Of a stretch of 64,000 nt of DNA, positions 25,563-35,252 are shown piece by piece. The notes beneath the pieces are model-generated. The model made no database searches. It was not told the origin of the DNA and was given only the letters and a program-made list of their open reading frames with translations. Within the stretch, counting starts at the first letter, position 1; the number at the start of each line of letters is the position of its first letter. This DNA is from Planctomycetota bacterium (GTDB lineage: Bacteria > Planctomycetota > Planctomycetia > Pirellulales > Pirellulaceae), in the NCBI GenBank assembly GCA_014238905.1, contig JABAAE010000013.1, positions 124,001-188,000 of the forward strand. The letters run 5' to 3'. The position numbers and the translations under genes are program-made.

Positions 25563-26837
25563 CTATTCCTTGATTTGGAATAGCCTCTTCAGTGCATTCA
25601 AGAGGCCTGTTGGTTCTCCTGATTTGGCTTCGTCACGGATCGATTCCAGCGGTGGATGAAGTATTTTGTTGATCAACCGATCGAACGAATGGCTGATTTC
25701 ATTTTCCATTTTTTCGTCAGTCGTATCCAGCTTGTTTATCAAACGGGCCAATTCACGGGATTTTATTTCACTGGCCAGTTCCCGAACACGTTTGATCGTG
25801 GGACCGGTCATCCTGCGGTTGAGTTCAGTCATGAACTCAGCCGTTTCCTTTTCGATGATTTTCTCCGCTTTGGGCCATTCCTTTTCTCTGGCAGTTCGAT
25901 TCTCATCGCATTGGGATTGCAGATCATCGATTGTAAAAAGATAAACGTTTGAGAAATCGGCAATCTCAGGGTCGAAGTCACGTGGGATAGCCAGGTCCAA
26001 GACAAACAGAGTTCTTTGTTGACGGTTTTTATGAATTTCTGCGAATTGTTTCGCATCGAGGATAGGTTCGGAGGCGCCGGTCGTACTGACAACCAGATCC
26101 GCTGCCTGCAGTTGGTGGATTAAAGAGTCCCATCCATACGATTTCCCATCAAATTGCTTGGCGAGCTTTTCTGCTTTGGCCGGATTTCGATTGACCACTG
26201 AAATGGTCTTTGCCCCTTCGCCCTTGAGGTAAACAAGGGTTTCCTCGGCCATTTCACCTGCCCCGATAACGAGGATTTTCTTATCGTCAAATCGTTCAAA
26301 GATGTCCTTGGCAAAGTCGCAGACCGCTACACTGGGAATACTGACTCGCCGCTGTTGGATCGTTGTATTGGTTGCGACCATCTTGGCCACCTTGAGAGCG
26401 GCCTGAAATGTCATATGGGACAGGGGCATCGATAGGCTCTCTTGGACGGCAACCTCGTAAGCCTGTTTAACCTGTGCAAGAATTTGGGCTTCACCGATCA
26501 CCATGCTGTCCAATGAGGAGGCAACTGTAAAAAGGTGCTTTACCGCTTTGGCGTCGGATTCAACAAACAACTCAGAGCGGATTTCGTCGGCTTGAAGCCC
26601 GCGGGCTTTGGCTAAGAATTCAATCATCTGCTGATGCGTGGGAATCGACGTGTCTGATTGAGCGGCGGTATAAAGTTCGGTCCGATTGCATGTCGAGAGA
26701 AGAACAGCTTCGGATTTGGGGAAAACCCCACGGAATTCACGTAGCGCTGTTAAGACCTGATCTTTGGAAAACGCCAGCTTTTCACGTATTTCCACCGGTG
26801 TATTGTGATGGCTGCAACCAACCAGTTGGAATTTCAT
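25563..26837 (-). CDS. hemA: Glutamyl-tRNA reductase
   Basis: The start is the ATG at 26837, because it overlaps the stop of the upstream gene as ATGA and the product then begins MKFQLVGCSHHNTPVEIREK. 424 residues. The enzyme reduces glutamyl-tRNA to glutamate-1-semialdehyde, the first step of C5 heme synthesis. The catalytic Cys is C50 in LLSTCNRTELY, the same number as in E. coli. The NADPH motif is VIGAGEMAEETLVYL, and the C-terminus is a helical dimerisation region. Translational coupling with the HemX-like gene is expected. Confidence 0.96.
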   Translation of the reverse strand: MKFQLVGCSHHNTPVEIREKLAFSKDQVLTALREFRGVFPKSEAVLLSTCNRTELYTAAQSDTSIPTHQQMIEFLAKARGLQADEIRSELFVESDAKAVKHLFTVASSLDSMVIGEAQILAQVKQAYEVAVQESLSMPLSHMTFQAALKVAKMVATNTTIQQRRVSIPSVAVCDFAKDIFERFDDKKILVIGAGEMAEETLVYLKGEGAKTISVVNRNPAKAEKLAKQFDGKSYGWDSLIHQLQAADLVVSTTGASEPILDAKQFAEIHKNRQQRTLFVLDLAIPRDFDPEIADFSNVYLFTIDDLQSQCDENRTAREKEWPKAEKIIEKETAEFMTELNRRMTGPTIKRVRELASEIKSRELARLINKLDTTDEKMENEISHSFDRLINKILHPPLESIRDEAKSGEPTGLLNALKRLFQIKE

Positions 26838-27754
26838 ACCCGCGATCTCCCGGTGCTTACGGAAGTGTCGCCCTGACAAAGTATTGGCTTTTGTTTGAAG
26901 ACTTCACCAGCGATTTCAGGGCTTCCATGACCAGCCGAAAAAACCAAGGCAAGTTCGAGGATCAGGAAAAAAAAGCAGCTAAACATCAGGTACGCCATTT
27001 TTCGACCATTTCGAGCTGGTCGATAGATCCTGCTGATGAGCGTGGCGGCGGTTAACCAACTGAACAGAACCAATGAAGACCAGACAATGGGGTCAGACAA
27101 GCCGAACGCCAAATCATCCTTTGTCGATTTGATGGCATTTAAGACAAAACCAGAAATGACACCAAAGCCCATTAAGACGGTAGAAAAAAGAAGCAATCGT
27201 TCCGTAGATTTCTGTAGCCATTCCAATGATGGAAGTTTAAATCGAGAGGGTTTTCTTTTTCGATTTTTCAGTCGAGTGGAGTGGACGACATACATTAATC
27301 CCATGACAAAGCCCAGGAAAATAACAACGGTGGCGATCAACAGGGCCCCACCATGAATGCTATTCCAGATTGAGCGAGCATTTTTTTCGCTGAACCCGGG
27401 CGTTTCCTTCACCAGTTGGGCAATTCCAATCAAGGAAAGTGCCAGCGGTAGAATGAAAAGGCCCGTCTGGGCGTTGGGGTGTCGATAGGTAACCAGCAAA
27501 TAACAGATCACCAGGCAGAGCGCTGCTAACAAACACCAGGTACTCCAATTGCTGAAGGGGGAATTGTTTGCAAAGTCCATATTGGGTGGCAGCACGAGGA
27601 AAACAGCGTGGGCGAATAATCCAGCAACACCGAAACCGAACATGACAGCCCATCGCACCGGCAACCGGAAAAAGAGTCGCGAAACCTCACAAACCAGAGC
27701 TACGATATAGCTGGCGGTAAAGCAGGTTACAGTGATTTTTGACAGAAATTCCAC
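26834..27754 (-). CDS. HemX/CcsA-family membrane protein
   Basis: 306 residues with about eight membrane helices. It carries the cytochrome c assembly/HemX core WNSIHGGALLIATVVIFLGF (conserved Trp and His) and a basic loop NRKRKP. HemX lies next to hemA in many bacteria (Bacillus hemAXCDBL) and lowers GtrR level there. The related CcsA handles heme for cytochrome c. The 4-bp overlap with hemA favours a HemX-type role. The last about 25 residues extend past the final helix. Confidence 0.85.
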   Translation of the reverse strand: MEFLSKITVTCFTASYIVALVCEVSRLFFRLPVRWAVMFGFGVAGLFAHAVFLVLPPNMDFANNSPFSNWSTWCLLAALCLVICYLLVTYRHPNAQTGLFILPLALSLIGIAQLVKETPGFSEKNARSIWNSIHGGALLIATVVIFLGFVMGLMYVVHSTRLKNRKRKPSRFKLPSLEWLQKSTERLLLFSTVLMGFGVISGFVLNAIKSTKDDLAFGLSDPIVWSSLVLFSWLTAATLISRIYRPARNGRKMAYLMFSCFFFLILELALVFSAGHGSPEIAGEVFKQKPILCQGDTSVSTGRSRV

Positions 27755-27998
27755 GTGGCTACTGGGGAGTCGGTGATCGTTTGATCAAGATTCGCCGGGT
27801 GAGGGAATCTTGTCGGTTTTAAAACTAGTATTCTATTGAATCTTTCGGTGTCGGCCACTGGCAAAATGACTGACTTTGAAAAGCCCAAAGAAAAACCATC
27901 AGCCTGGTTCTGATTACCCTGAGGACAGGTAACGGTCACAGTGCCGGGCACCCGTCGGCGACCAGGTCATGACGCCGTGGTCACTGTGGGGTTTTCGA

Positions 27999-29054
27999 TC
28001 AATCCGTTTCATCCAAGCCATAGTCTTTCAATTTCTTGTGCAGGGTGTTTCGGTTGATTCCCAAACGTTTGGCGGCCTTGATCTGCACATTATCGCATTC
28101 AGTCATGATTTGCGATATGAGCTCTTTTTCAATTCTACTCACAATATCGTAAAAGAGGTTTTCCCCCTTCGATGAATTTTCAACACCGTGTTGAATCAGC
28201 TCTTCGACCAGTCCATCTAGATCTGCGGCCCGAACGCTACTGATTTTTCGTCGACGAACACCTCGAATGACGTCAGGTAGCAGGTGGTATTCGAATTCAT
28301 CACCCCCAGCAGAGACAACCGCACGCTCGGCATAATTCTGTAATTCACGAACGTTTCCGGGCCAATGATACTTGTTCATCGCATCGATGGTCTGATCGGA
28401 AATGTGAACGACGTGACGGTTGTACAGTCGGCTGTATTGTTTCAGGTAATGGGCGGCTAAAAGAGCGATGTCTTCTTTTCTTTGGCGGAGGGGAGGGATT
28501 TGGATTGGCAATACATTGAGACGCCAATAAAGATCCTCGCGAAAATTACCGTCATCAACCGCGTCGAGGAGATCCTGATTACTGGCAGCAATCACTCGAA
28601 CATCCACCGTCACCGATTCAGTCGAACCCACCCTTTCAAATTTCATCTCTTGAAGTACACGCAGAAGTTTGATTTGGAGGTGAAGCGAAGTTGAATTGAT
28701 CTCATCGAGGAATATGGTTCCGTTGTGAGCCGCTTCGAACCGACCGGTGCGGTTGGCGATGGCCCCGGTAAAGGCTCCCTTGACGTGGCCAAACAACTCG
28801 CTTTCAAGCAGGTTTTCAGAAAGTGCTCCACAGTTGACTGTGATCATTGGCCCGGTACGACGTTCGCTGAGCTGATGCAAACTATGGGCAATGACTTCTT
28901 TTCCAACGCCGGTTTCTCCCAGGAGCAAGACCGACGCATCGCTTTGAGAAGCTTGGCGCGTTAGTCGATAGACGGCCTTCATGGCGTCACTGTTACCAAT
29001 GACACCATCGAGTGGCGCGTCCAGATCGTTTTCCCCTACGTTGCCCTGGGCCAT
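27999..29054 (-). CDS. Sigma-54 dependent activator without a receiver domain (PspF-like layout)
   Basis: 351 residues. The AAA+ core covers about 15-245 with Walker A LLGETGVGKE, the sigma-54 contact loop GAFTGA, Walker B GTIFLDEINS, and the RFDLYWRLNV-equivalent REDLYWRLNVLPIQIPPLRQR. The C-terminal Fis-type helix-turn-helix is AAKRLGINRNTLHKKLK. Only about 14 residues precede the AAA+ domain, so there is no phosphorylation or ligand domain. Control must come from a partner protein, as with PspF/PspA, or from expression level. Target promoters of the -24/-12 type were not found in the window. Confidence 0.93.
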   Translation of the reverse strand: MAQGNVGENDLDAPLDGVIGNSDAMKAVYRLTRQASQSDASVLLLGETGVGKEVIAHSLHQLSERRTGPMITVNCGALSENLLESELFGHVKGAFTGAIANRTGRFEAAHNGTIFLDEINSTSLHLQIKLLRVLQEMKFERVGSTESVTVDVRVIAASNQDLLDAVDDGNFREDLYWRLNVLPIQIPPLRQRKEDIALLAAHYLKQYSRLYNRHVVHISDQTIDAMNKYHWPGNVRELQNYAERAVVSAGGDEFEYHLLPDVIRGVRRRKISSVRAADLDGLVEELIQHGVENSSKGENLFYDIVSRIEKELISQIMTECDNVQIKAAKRLGINRNTLHKKLKDYGLDETD

Positions 29055-29248
29055 TGATTTCCGATTGATTCAATTTTTCGCAGTAGTCGCCATGGCGTTA
29101 CCGCGGGAAGCTTCTCATACGATTGTATTCACTTTTGATGGTCAGCTCTATTGCCGAGTTGACAATAAACCGGCTTCAGCGGTTCTGTTTTCCCCCATCG
29201 CCATAGTTTGACTCGGTCAGAGATGTTCAGTCCGGTATCACGATTTGC

Positions 29249-29392
29249 TCAGTAAAGGGTCTCCAGCCCCGCCTCGGACAGCAGTTTTCCAAGCAAAGAA
29301 AAGAAAAACAAAGCACATATGAATGACAGCCATAGACGACTCCAAGTGGTCTGCTGACTTTTTAGGTCAACAGAATCCGGCTCACGAAACAC
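29249..29392 (-). CDS. Possible small tail-anchored membrane protein (47 aa)
   Basis: A GTG-initiated frame inside the 620-bp gap upstream of the sigma-54 activator. The product has a polar N-half (FREPDSVDLKSQQTTWSRL) and a C-terminal hydrophobic helix of about 16 residues (WLSFICALFFFSLLGKLL), then ends GLETLY. No ATG and no good ribosome site are present, so this is tentative. Confidence 0.25.
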   Translation of the reverse strand: MFREPDSVDLKSQQTTWSRLWLSFICALFFFSLLGKLLSEAGLETLY

Positions 29393-29673
29393 CGGGTGAC
29401 CGCAGCAAATGACGTCTGGCTGCGTTGTAGGGGTGCCCGTTCTTTGGCATCGGTGGTTTAGAAAAGTCTGGGTATCGTGCCCTGGTTTTTAAAACGCCAT
29501 GACGACATGGATCGGCCTTGATCACGTAATCGGTGGGTGCTTGTTCAGGCCAGTTTGCCAATTTCTGTTGTTGTTAGCCGCTACGAAAAGAGAGTTCGGT
29601 CGGTGGTCTGAATTTTTTGACCGCCATTGGGGAACGGGCGAACAGGGACTCAAGGATGATCAATGACCGATCG
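29393..29673. other. Intergenic gap, no further gene seen
   Basis: With 29055-29248 it completes the space between the sigma-54 activator and the large exported protein. No terminator, repeat or RNA gene was recognised. Confidence 0.4.
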
Positions 29674-32550
29674 CTATTTGGCGACATTTTCCATGATGTC
29701 AAGGATTTCAGCCAGAATCAGCTGAGTCTCTTTGTCTAACGACTCGCTTGCGTTATACCGATCATATTGTTTGAGGATATCGGCTTTGGTCAGTAGAATC
29801 CCTCGTTTTGCAACCGCAACTTTAAAAGCAGCATTCGCCGATTTTCTCAATGTCGGAGATTGGGTTCCGTCGGAGGCGAAGTCAACGATCGCGGTTTGAG
29901 AGTTCGGGGTAGCGAGCTCGCCCAGAACTTTCAGGGCCTGTGTTGCCAACGCGGGGTTTTGGAGCGACTCAATCAGATTCTGTTCCTGCCGAATTGGGTT
30001 CAGGTAATCATAGCTCTGACGGTCCCGGATGATTTCATAAAGAAATGCAAGGCTGATTCTAGCTTGTTGGATTCGAATCAATTCGGTGGTTTCACGCCCA
30101 TTCAATTCAATCAGCATGTCGATCTGAGTATCAAATACCGGCTTGGCTACTGGCGCTTCGCGGTAGGAATCGGCTCGATCAACAAAAGAAATTGGAATAG
30201 GATTGAGGCGATATTTTTCCTTTAACGCATTTTTGATTTCGGTAGTTTCCGGTCCACCAAATTCTGTGGAGGCGATCACGAATTTCAAATTGGTAATGCT
30301 GGGAATTGCCTGAATGGCGGTATTGACCGAACCAAAAGTCGAAACGGTAAAACCCACCTTTTTCATCAAGTTGATCATGGGTTGAAGTTCAGTTCCTCTG
30401 GGGTGTATCACCATGACACGTCCCGATGTGGAGGGTTGAACACTCGGTTTTTCATAAATCGGCTTTTCGCCGTTAATCCGGAGATACAACCTTGCCGCTT
30501 TGCTGCGAATGGATTTGTCTGAATTGTTTACCGCTTGAAATATCGCGGAATTGTCGACATCAAGCTTGGAAAGATTGTCGTTGTAGGCTTCCTTCATGGT
30601 ATCGAGAGTCTGGATGGCAACCGAACGGTTGTTCTGGTCCAGAGCCTGCTCGAGGATATCGGAAAAAACGGTCCATGAAATAATGGCGTTGTTGATTTCC
30701 GCATTGTCAACAGGTAACAGTTGCTCTACCCGAAAAGAAACGCGATAGGGATGCCGCAGAGCGATGGTGTTCTTGTCAACGGCGGCGAGCTCAAGGTTTC
30801 TTTGATGCAAGCGATTTTGGGAAAGAATCCCAATCGGTATTTCGGCCAAGGCCGGGTTGCTTCTCAGTTGACCAAGCAGTTCTCCCAGCGGTGGATGATC
30901 GACAGCATCACTGATTAATAAAAATTCTACATCAGGGTCTTCCAAAGCAAGTCGATAAATCCCTCGTCCAGTAGTCGCTGCGTCTGCATCGAGCCCACGC
31001 TGCGACAAAGCTCCCACGAGGCTTTGCCCTTCGGAGATTTTTGGATGGGCAACCAGCACGCGGCGGGTTCCTCTGGTGGTCGCAAAAAAGACCAGGGAAT
31101 CCATGAACTTGTTGGCGCCTGGAAATGCACGCTTCGGTTTCAGCCGGATGATGGCCTGGGTGCTTGCAAAACGGAGTTGCCGGTCACCCGATTCCATCGC
31201 TTTCACCAGGGGGCTGAAATCGGCGGATTGCAATATTGATTCATCCATGACTTTGCTGATGATATTGACTGCCCCGATTGCTCCATCGTAGAGTTTTCTC
31301 TTCAGGCAGAATTCCAATACAGCAATCCATTTTTCAGAGGAAATCGAATCCAGTTTCTGTTCCTTGATTACTTCTTCAAACGGTTTTTTGGCGAGTGTTT
31401 TGATGGCCGTTAATTGGGTCGCTAAATAAGTTCTCTCGCTGTTTGGGTCCTGTGGATCGATGTCGTACAGGATTCGAGCAAGCCTCTCCAAACGAACGAT
31501 TCTGGCGATATCAGACTCGATTTTGATGCTGGTCAATTTGCCATCGGAAGACCAGTTCCAATTCATGGCCATGTCAAATCCATCCAAATTGAATGGGGTG
31601 GCTCCGTCAATTAACTGATCGATCTGTTTTCTAAGAAAACGTTTGGCTTCAATGATTTCAGGCTGTCCACCCAGGATTTGCTTGAATGCCGTTTTGGCAA
31701 CCGATCTTAGCGGGGCCGACGATCCGGGACTCATCAGTGGTGCTAACAGGAATGGAACGCTCTTCTTGCTTTGTGTGAGCCCCAGCACCGCAGTGGCAAA
31801 TATTTTTTGGGGGTCCGATCCGGTTTCCAAAACTGCTTGCAGGGGTTCAACGACTCGACTGCTGATCGATGCTGCCATCTCCTGGTAAATAGTCTGGCGG
31901 GAAGGGTCGGCGTTTGGTCCGTTTTGCAGGAGGTGATTTAACCCCGGGATTCCCGCCAATCGAAAACCTCGTTGGGCATTGATTCGCTTGGTGACTGACT
32001 GCGATGTCAAATCATTGAAAAGGACCTTTAATTGGGCGTCGCTGGTAATGTGGCGATTGGCGGAGGTCAATAGCTTTCGGCCGAACGATGAACCCAAGGG
32101 CGACATCTGTTCACTCCGCATCAGACGGATGATGAAGTCACTACCGATTTTTTCTACGAGCTCAAAAGCAACCGCATCGTTGACGCTGGCTGCGATTAAT
32201 TTATCAAGATAGGATTTTGCTTCTTCATAATTGCGGGTATCGAACATGATCCGAATCGCATTAATCAATTCGGGAGGGGTCGAGGGATTGGTTTCTCTAA
32301 TCGCGAGCACGACCTTATTGTTGGAATCCGGGAGATTTACTGCACGGTTTCCGGGTGATTTTGATTTGGCAGGAGTTTTATTTGCATTATCGCCAAAAGG
32401 ATCGTCGTTGACGTCCTGCTGTTTGGCAGGACCGTTTCCGAAAGGATCATCATCCTGGAAAGCGGAAGCGCAGCAGGGGTTGCCGATTGCTAACCCAAGG
32501 GTGAGCAGGAAAACAGGGAACTGGATTTTCTGGATAGGCTGGCTTGGCAT
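29674..32550 (-). CDS. Large exported alpha-helical repeat protein with two receiver-like domains
   Basis: 958 residues. A signal peptide (about 1-31, VFLLTLGLAIGNPCCASA) predicts export. Next is a low-complexity stretch with DDPFG twice. Residues about 85-480 and 820-955 are helical, HEAT-like repeats (for example VLGLTQSKKSVPFLLAPL). Two segments, about 497-605 and 711-815, look like response-regulator receiver folds: each starts with a beta strand (RVLVAHP, RVMVIHP), and the first ends in LGQLRSNPALAEIPIGILS, a typical receiver alpha3-beta4 passage. The acidic pair of active receivers is replaced by His-Pro in both, so phosphorylation is unlikely. Function unknown; a scaffold role outside the cytoplasm is my inference. 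Confidence 0.75.
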   Translation of the reverse strand: MPSQPIQKIQFPVFLLTLGLAIGNPCCASAFQDDDPFGNGPAKQQDVNDDPFGDNANKTPAKSKSPGNRAVNLPDSNNKVVLAIRETNPSTPPELINAIRIMFDTRNYEEAKSYLDKLIAASVNDAVAFELVEKIGSDFIIRLMRSEQMSPLGSSFGRKLLTSANRHITSDAQLKVLFNDLTSQSVTKRINAQRGFRLAGIPGLNHLLQNGPNADPSRQTIYQEMAASISSRVVEPLQAVLETGSDPQKIFATAVLGLTQSKKSVPFLLAPLMSPGSSAPLRSVAKTAFKQILGGQPEIIEAKRFLRKQIDQLIDGATPFNLDGFDMAMNWNWSSDGKLTSIKIESDIARIVRLERLARILYDIDPQDPNSERTYLATQLTAIKTLAKKPFEEVIKEQKLDSISSEKWIAVLEFCLKRKLYDGAIGAVNIISKVMDESILQSADFSPLVKAMESGDRQLRFASTQAIIRLKPKRAFPGANKFMDSLVFFATTRGTRRVLVAHPKISEGQSLVGALSQRGLDADAATTGRGIYRLALEDPDVEFLLISDAVDHPPLGELLGQLRSNPALAEIPIGILSQNRLHQRNLELAAVDKNTIALRHPYRVSFRVEQLLPVDNAEINNAIISWTVFSDILEQALDQNNRSVAIQTLDTMKEAYNDNLSKLDVDNSAIFQAVNNSDKSIRSKAARLYLRINGEKPIYEKPSVQPSTSGRVMVIHPRGTELQPMINLMKKVGFTVSTFGSVNTAIQAIPSITNLKFVIASTEFGGPETTEIKNALKEKYRLNPIPISFVDRADSYREAPVAKPVFDTQIDMLIELNGRETTELIRIQQARISLAFLYEIIRDRQSYDYLNPIRQEQNLIESLQNPALATQALKVLGELATPNSQTAIVDFASDGTQSPTLRKSANAAFKVAVAKRGILLTKADILKQYDRYNASESLDKETQLILAEILDIMENVAK

Positions 32551-32703
32551 TGCGTCGGCGATGGATTTTCGAGCGACTGGATCGACTTAAAAAGAAATCG
32601 AACCAAATCAATGAAGGAAAAACTGATGGTTGAAGATAGCTCACTCAGCAATTTCCAACAATTTAGTGTAATTCAGGAATGCCGTCGAAGTCGAAATAAC
32701 CGC

Positions 32704-34092
32704 TTAAAATAGGCGTGTTTTCCAACTTTCAATTTGGTGGGCTACTTGATGGGGCGCGCTGGAACCATAGCTTTGGTACGATTTTATCGCATTTTCAACT
32801 CCTAGTGATTCATAAACCGACTCGTCGATCTCCGGCTGGATCTGCTGAAATGATTCTAGGGATAATTCCGATAACGACTTTCCTGTGTTCATGGCTCCCC
32901 GGACAAGGGCTCCAACGGCGTGATGAGCATTGCGCTGCGGAATCCCTTTTTTGATTAGGTACTCCATTAATGTCGTGGCATCCAGAAATCCTCGCTCCAA
33001 ACTCGCTTCGATTTCCGACCGATTCAACTTGGTCTTTTCGACTAGCGGTATAGCAAGTTCTAGGCAGGCCTCTACCGTATCGAAGGAATCAAACAATCGT
33101 GGCTTGTCTTCCTGCAGGTCCCGGTTGTATGCCAGTGGCAAGCTCTTGGTCAAAACAATCAAAGATTGCAGGTTGCCGATCACTCTGGCTGATTTTCCGC
33201 GGATCAATTCCAGGATATCAGGATTGATTTTCTGCGGCATAATCGATGAACCGGTACAGAACTCCTGTGGCAAATCGAGGAAATTGAATTCGCTGGTCGA
33301 CCAGATAATCCACTCTTCAGCCCATGTGCTTAGATGCACAGAAATGGCTGTCAAACAGAATGCGGTTTCCAAAACAAAATCACGATCGCTGGAGGCATCG
33401 AGACTATTAGCCATCACACTTTCAAAGCCGAGTGAATTAGCTGTCCGAGTCCTGTCAATTGACATCGTCGTTCCAGCAACAGCAGCGGTACCCAGTGTTG
33501 AACTGTTCACCCTTCGCCTGGCATCTTCCAGGCGTTGATGATCACGTTGTAGTTTTTCGCAATAAGCCAGCCAGTAATGGGGTGCCAATACAGGTTGTGC
33601 TCGTTGCATGTGGGTGTACGCGGGAAGAATAACATCACTGTCAGGATCACAGCGACCAACAAATGCTTTTTGGAGCCCGACGATTTTATCAAGAATTCTA
33701 TCGACTGCATCGCGAACCCAAAGTCGGAAATCGGTTGATACCTGATCGTTTCGACTGCGGCCGGTGTGTAATTTTCTGCCGACATCTCCCAGTCGATCGA
33801 TTAACGCACTTTCGATATGCATGTGAATGTCTTCAAAGGCAAAATCAAATTCGAACCGATCGCATTCTATTTCTTCCTTGATCTCCAGCAATGCATCCTT
33901 GATTTGCCGAAATTCGGATTCGGTCAAAATTCCCTCGCCTGCCAACATTTCACTGTGTGCGATGGACCCCTGGATATCCTGTTGATAAAGCCGGTGATCA
34001 AAGCTGATACTCTCGGTGAATTTTTCTACTCGTTGATCCACACTCGACTCGAATGCGCCGCTTCGACTGGGACTGTTTTTTTTGTTTTTCAA
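32704..34092 (-). CDS. argH: Argininosuccinate lyase
   Basis: 462 residues, normal length. It splits argininosuccinate into arginine and fumarate, the last step of arginine synthesis. Fumarase/aspartase superfamily landmarks are HTGRSRNDQVSTDFRLW, LPAYTHMQRAQPVLAPHYWL and the signature GSSIMPQKINPDILELIRGK, followed by KSLPLAYNRDLQEDKP. No other arg gene adjoins it. Its end lies about 150 bp from the large exported protein. Confidence 0.97.
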   Translation of the reverse strand: MKNKKNSPSRSGAFESSVDQRVEKFTESISFDHRLYQQDIQGSIAHSEMLAGEGILTESEFRQIKDALLEIKEEIECDRFEFDFAFEDIHMHIESALIDRLGDVGRKLHTGRSRNDQVSTDFRLWVRDAVDRILDKIVGLQKAFVGRCDPDSDVILPAYTHMQRAQPVLAPHYWLAYCEKLQRDHQRLEDARRRVNSSTLGTAAVAGTTMSIDRTRTANSLGFESVMANSLDASSDRDFVLETAFCLTAISVHLSTWAEEWIIWSTSEFNFLDLPQEFCTGSSIMPQKINPDILELIRGKSARVIGNLQSLIVLTKSLPLAYNRDLQEDKPRLFDSFDTVEACLELAIPLVEKTKLNRSEIEASLERGFLDATTLMEYLIKKGIPQRNAHHAVGALVRGAMNTGKSLSELSLESFQQIQPEIDESVYESLGVENAIKSYQSYGSSAPHQVAHQIESWKTRLF

Positions 34093-34140
34093 TTTGTAAA
34101 CCGTTTTTCTAGTTTGATGATTTCGATTTTGGTTTGATAT

Positions 34141-34944
34141 TCAAGGTTTGGATTGACCATCATCGGTGTTAATGGTCCAGGCAGGATCGCGTTTTTCCAG
34201 AAAGGCCGCTAGGCCCTCCCTCGCATCTTTTGTTTCCCTCGCCCGGGCTGATTCATGAATAGAATAGTTGATTTGGGAAACAACCTGTTCCCCGGCGATT
34301 TTTTGTAAGTGGGATTTGGTTAATGAAAGAGCAACGGGAGAACCCCTCAAAACGGAGTCGACCATTGTATTTTTTGCACCATCCAGTTCAGTTCCATCAA
34401 CCAACTCGTGGATCAATCCCATGCCTAAAGCCGTTTCGGCGGTAATCCTCTTTCCGCTTAGCAACAGGTAGGAAGCGGTGGAAACAGAGGTCCGGTGGAG
34501 GAGCAGGGGACACACCATGGCAGCGGTGATGCCACGCATGGGTTCCGGTAATTGAATAAAAGCCTCTTTTGCAGCAATCACCAAATCACAGGCAAGGACA
34601 ATCCCAACGCCACCAGCCAAGACAGGACCCTGCAAGACAGCCAATGTCGGCATCGGTAGAGAAAAAAGTGAGGAGACCAACTGGTTGTACTCCAACGCAT
34701 CTTTTTCCCATTCTGTTTCTGGGTTCTCGGCTGCCGCTCGATTTTGCATTTCCGCCAAATCCATACCGGCACAGAAGGCTTTTCCCAAACCTTGAATGAT
34801 CAGAAGGCGGACCGAATCACTCTGTTTGACCTCTTGGATAAACCGAGCCATCGCCTGGATGCCATCGCGAGTCAACGCATTCCGCTTTTCAGGTCGATTC
34901 AATGTCAACGTTGCGACGTGTTGTGATATCTGTGTTTTGATCAT
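34141..34944 (-). CDS. Enoyl-CoA hydratase/isomerase family protein
   Basis: Start placed at the ATG at 34944, because the crotonase fold begins immediately (MIKTQISQHVATLTLNRPEK); the longer Arg/Pro-rich extension to 35067 is not protein-like. 267 residues. Oxyanion-hole motifs are GLGKAFCAGMDLAEM and the region LQGPVLAGGVGIVLACDLVIA. The position of the hydratase glutamates reads FIQLPEPMRGITAAM, so substrate type cannot be decided. It could act in fatty acid, amino acid or isoprenoid breakdown. It is divergent from the aldehyde oxidoreductase gene. Confidence 0.88.
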   Translation of the reverse strand: MIKTQISQHVATLTLNRPEKRNALTRDGIQAMARFIQEVKQSDSVRLLIIQGLGKAFCAGMDLAEMQNRAAAENPETEWEKDALEYNQLVSSLFSLPMPTLAVLQGPVLAGGVGIVLACDLVIAAKEAFIQLPEPMRGITAAMVCPLLLHRTSVSTASYLLLSGKRITAETALGMGLIHELVDGTELDGAKNTMVDSVLRGSPVALSLTKSHLQKIAGEQVVSQINYSIHESARARETKDAREGLAAFLEKRDPAWTINTDDGQSKP

Positions 34945-35252
34945 TTCAACCACTCGATGCTCGTTTCGTACCGGCGGCCGGCGGTGGGGGCGAATGCTCG
35001 TACGAAATGTTTTCACTGGTCGGCAACGCGTTTCTGGCGGCCGAATGAGCCTGACGTTTGGATCCACCGGACTCTATCCGTTATCATGACGCTTTACGAA
35101 ACAATTCGTAAGACGTTTAATCTGACGAATTTTTTGCAAAAGCCGGTTTTTTCTGTTCCTCTCCTTTTTTTTGAAATCGAGGCGATCTCCTGTCGAGGTT
35201 TGGATATCATTTTCGTTACCTGCGGGTAAATCTCTCAGATCGATCAACCAAA

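Noticed and set aside
34945..35067. N-terminal extension of the crotonase
   Set aside because: Arg/Pro-rich and unlike the family, which starts at the ATG at 34944.
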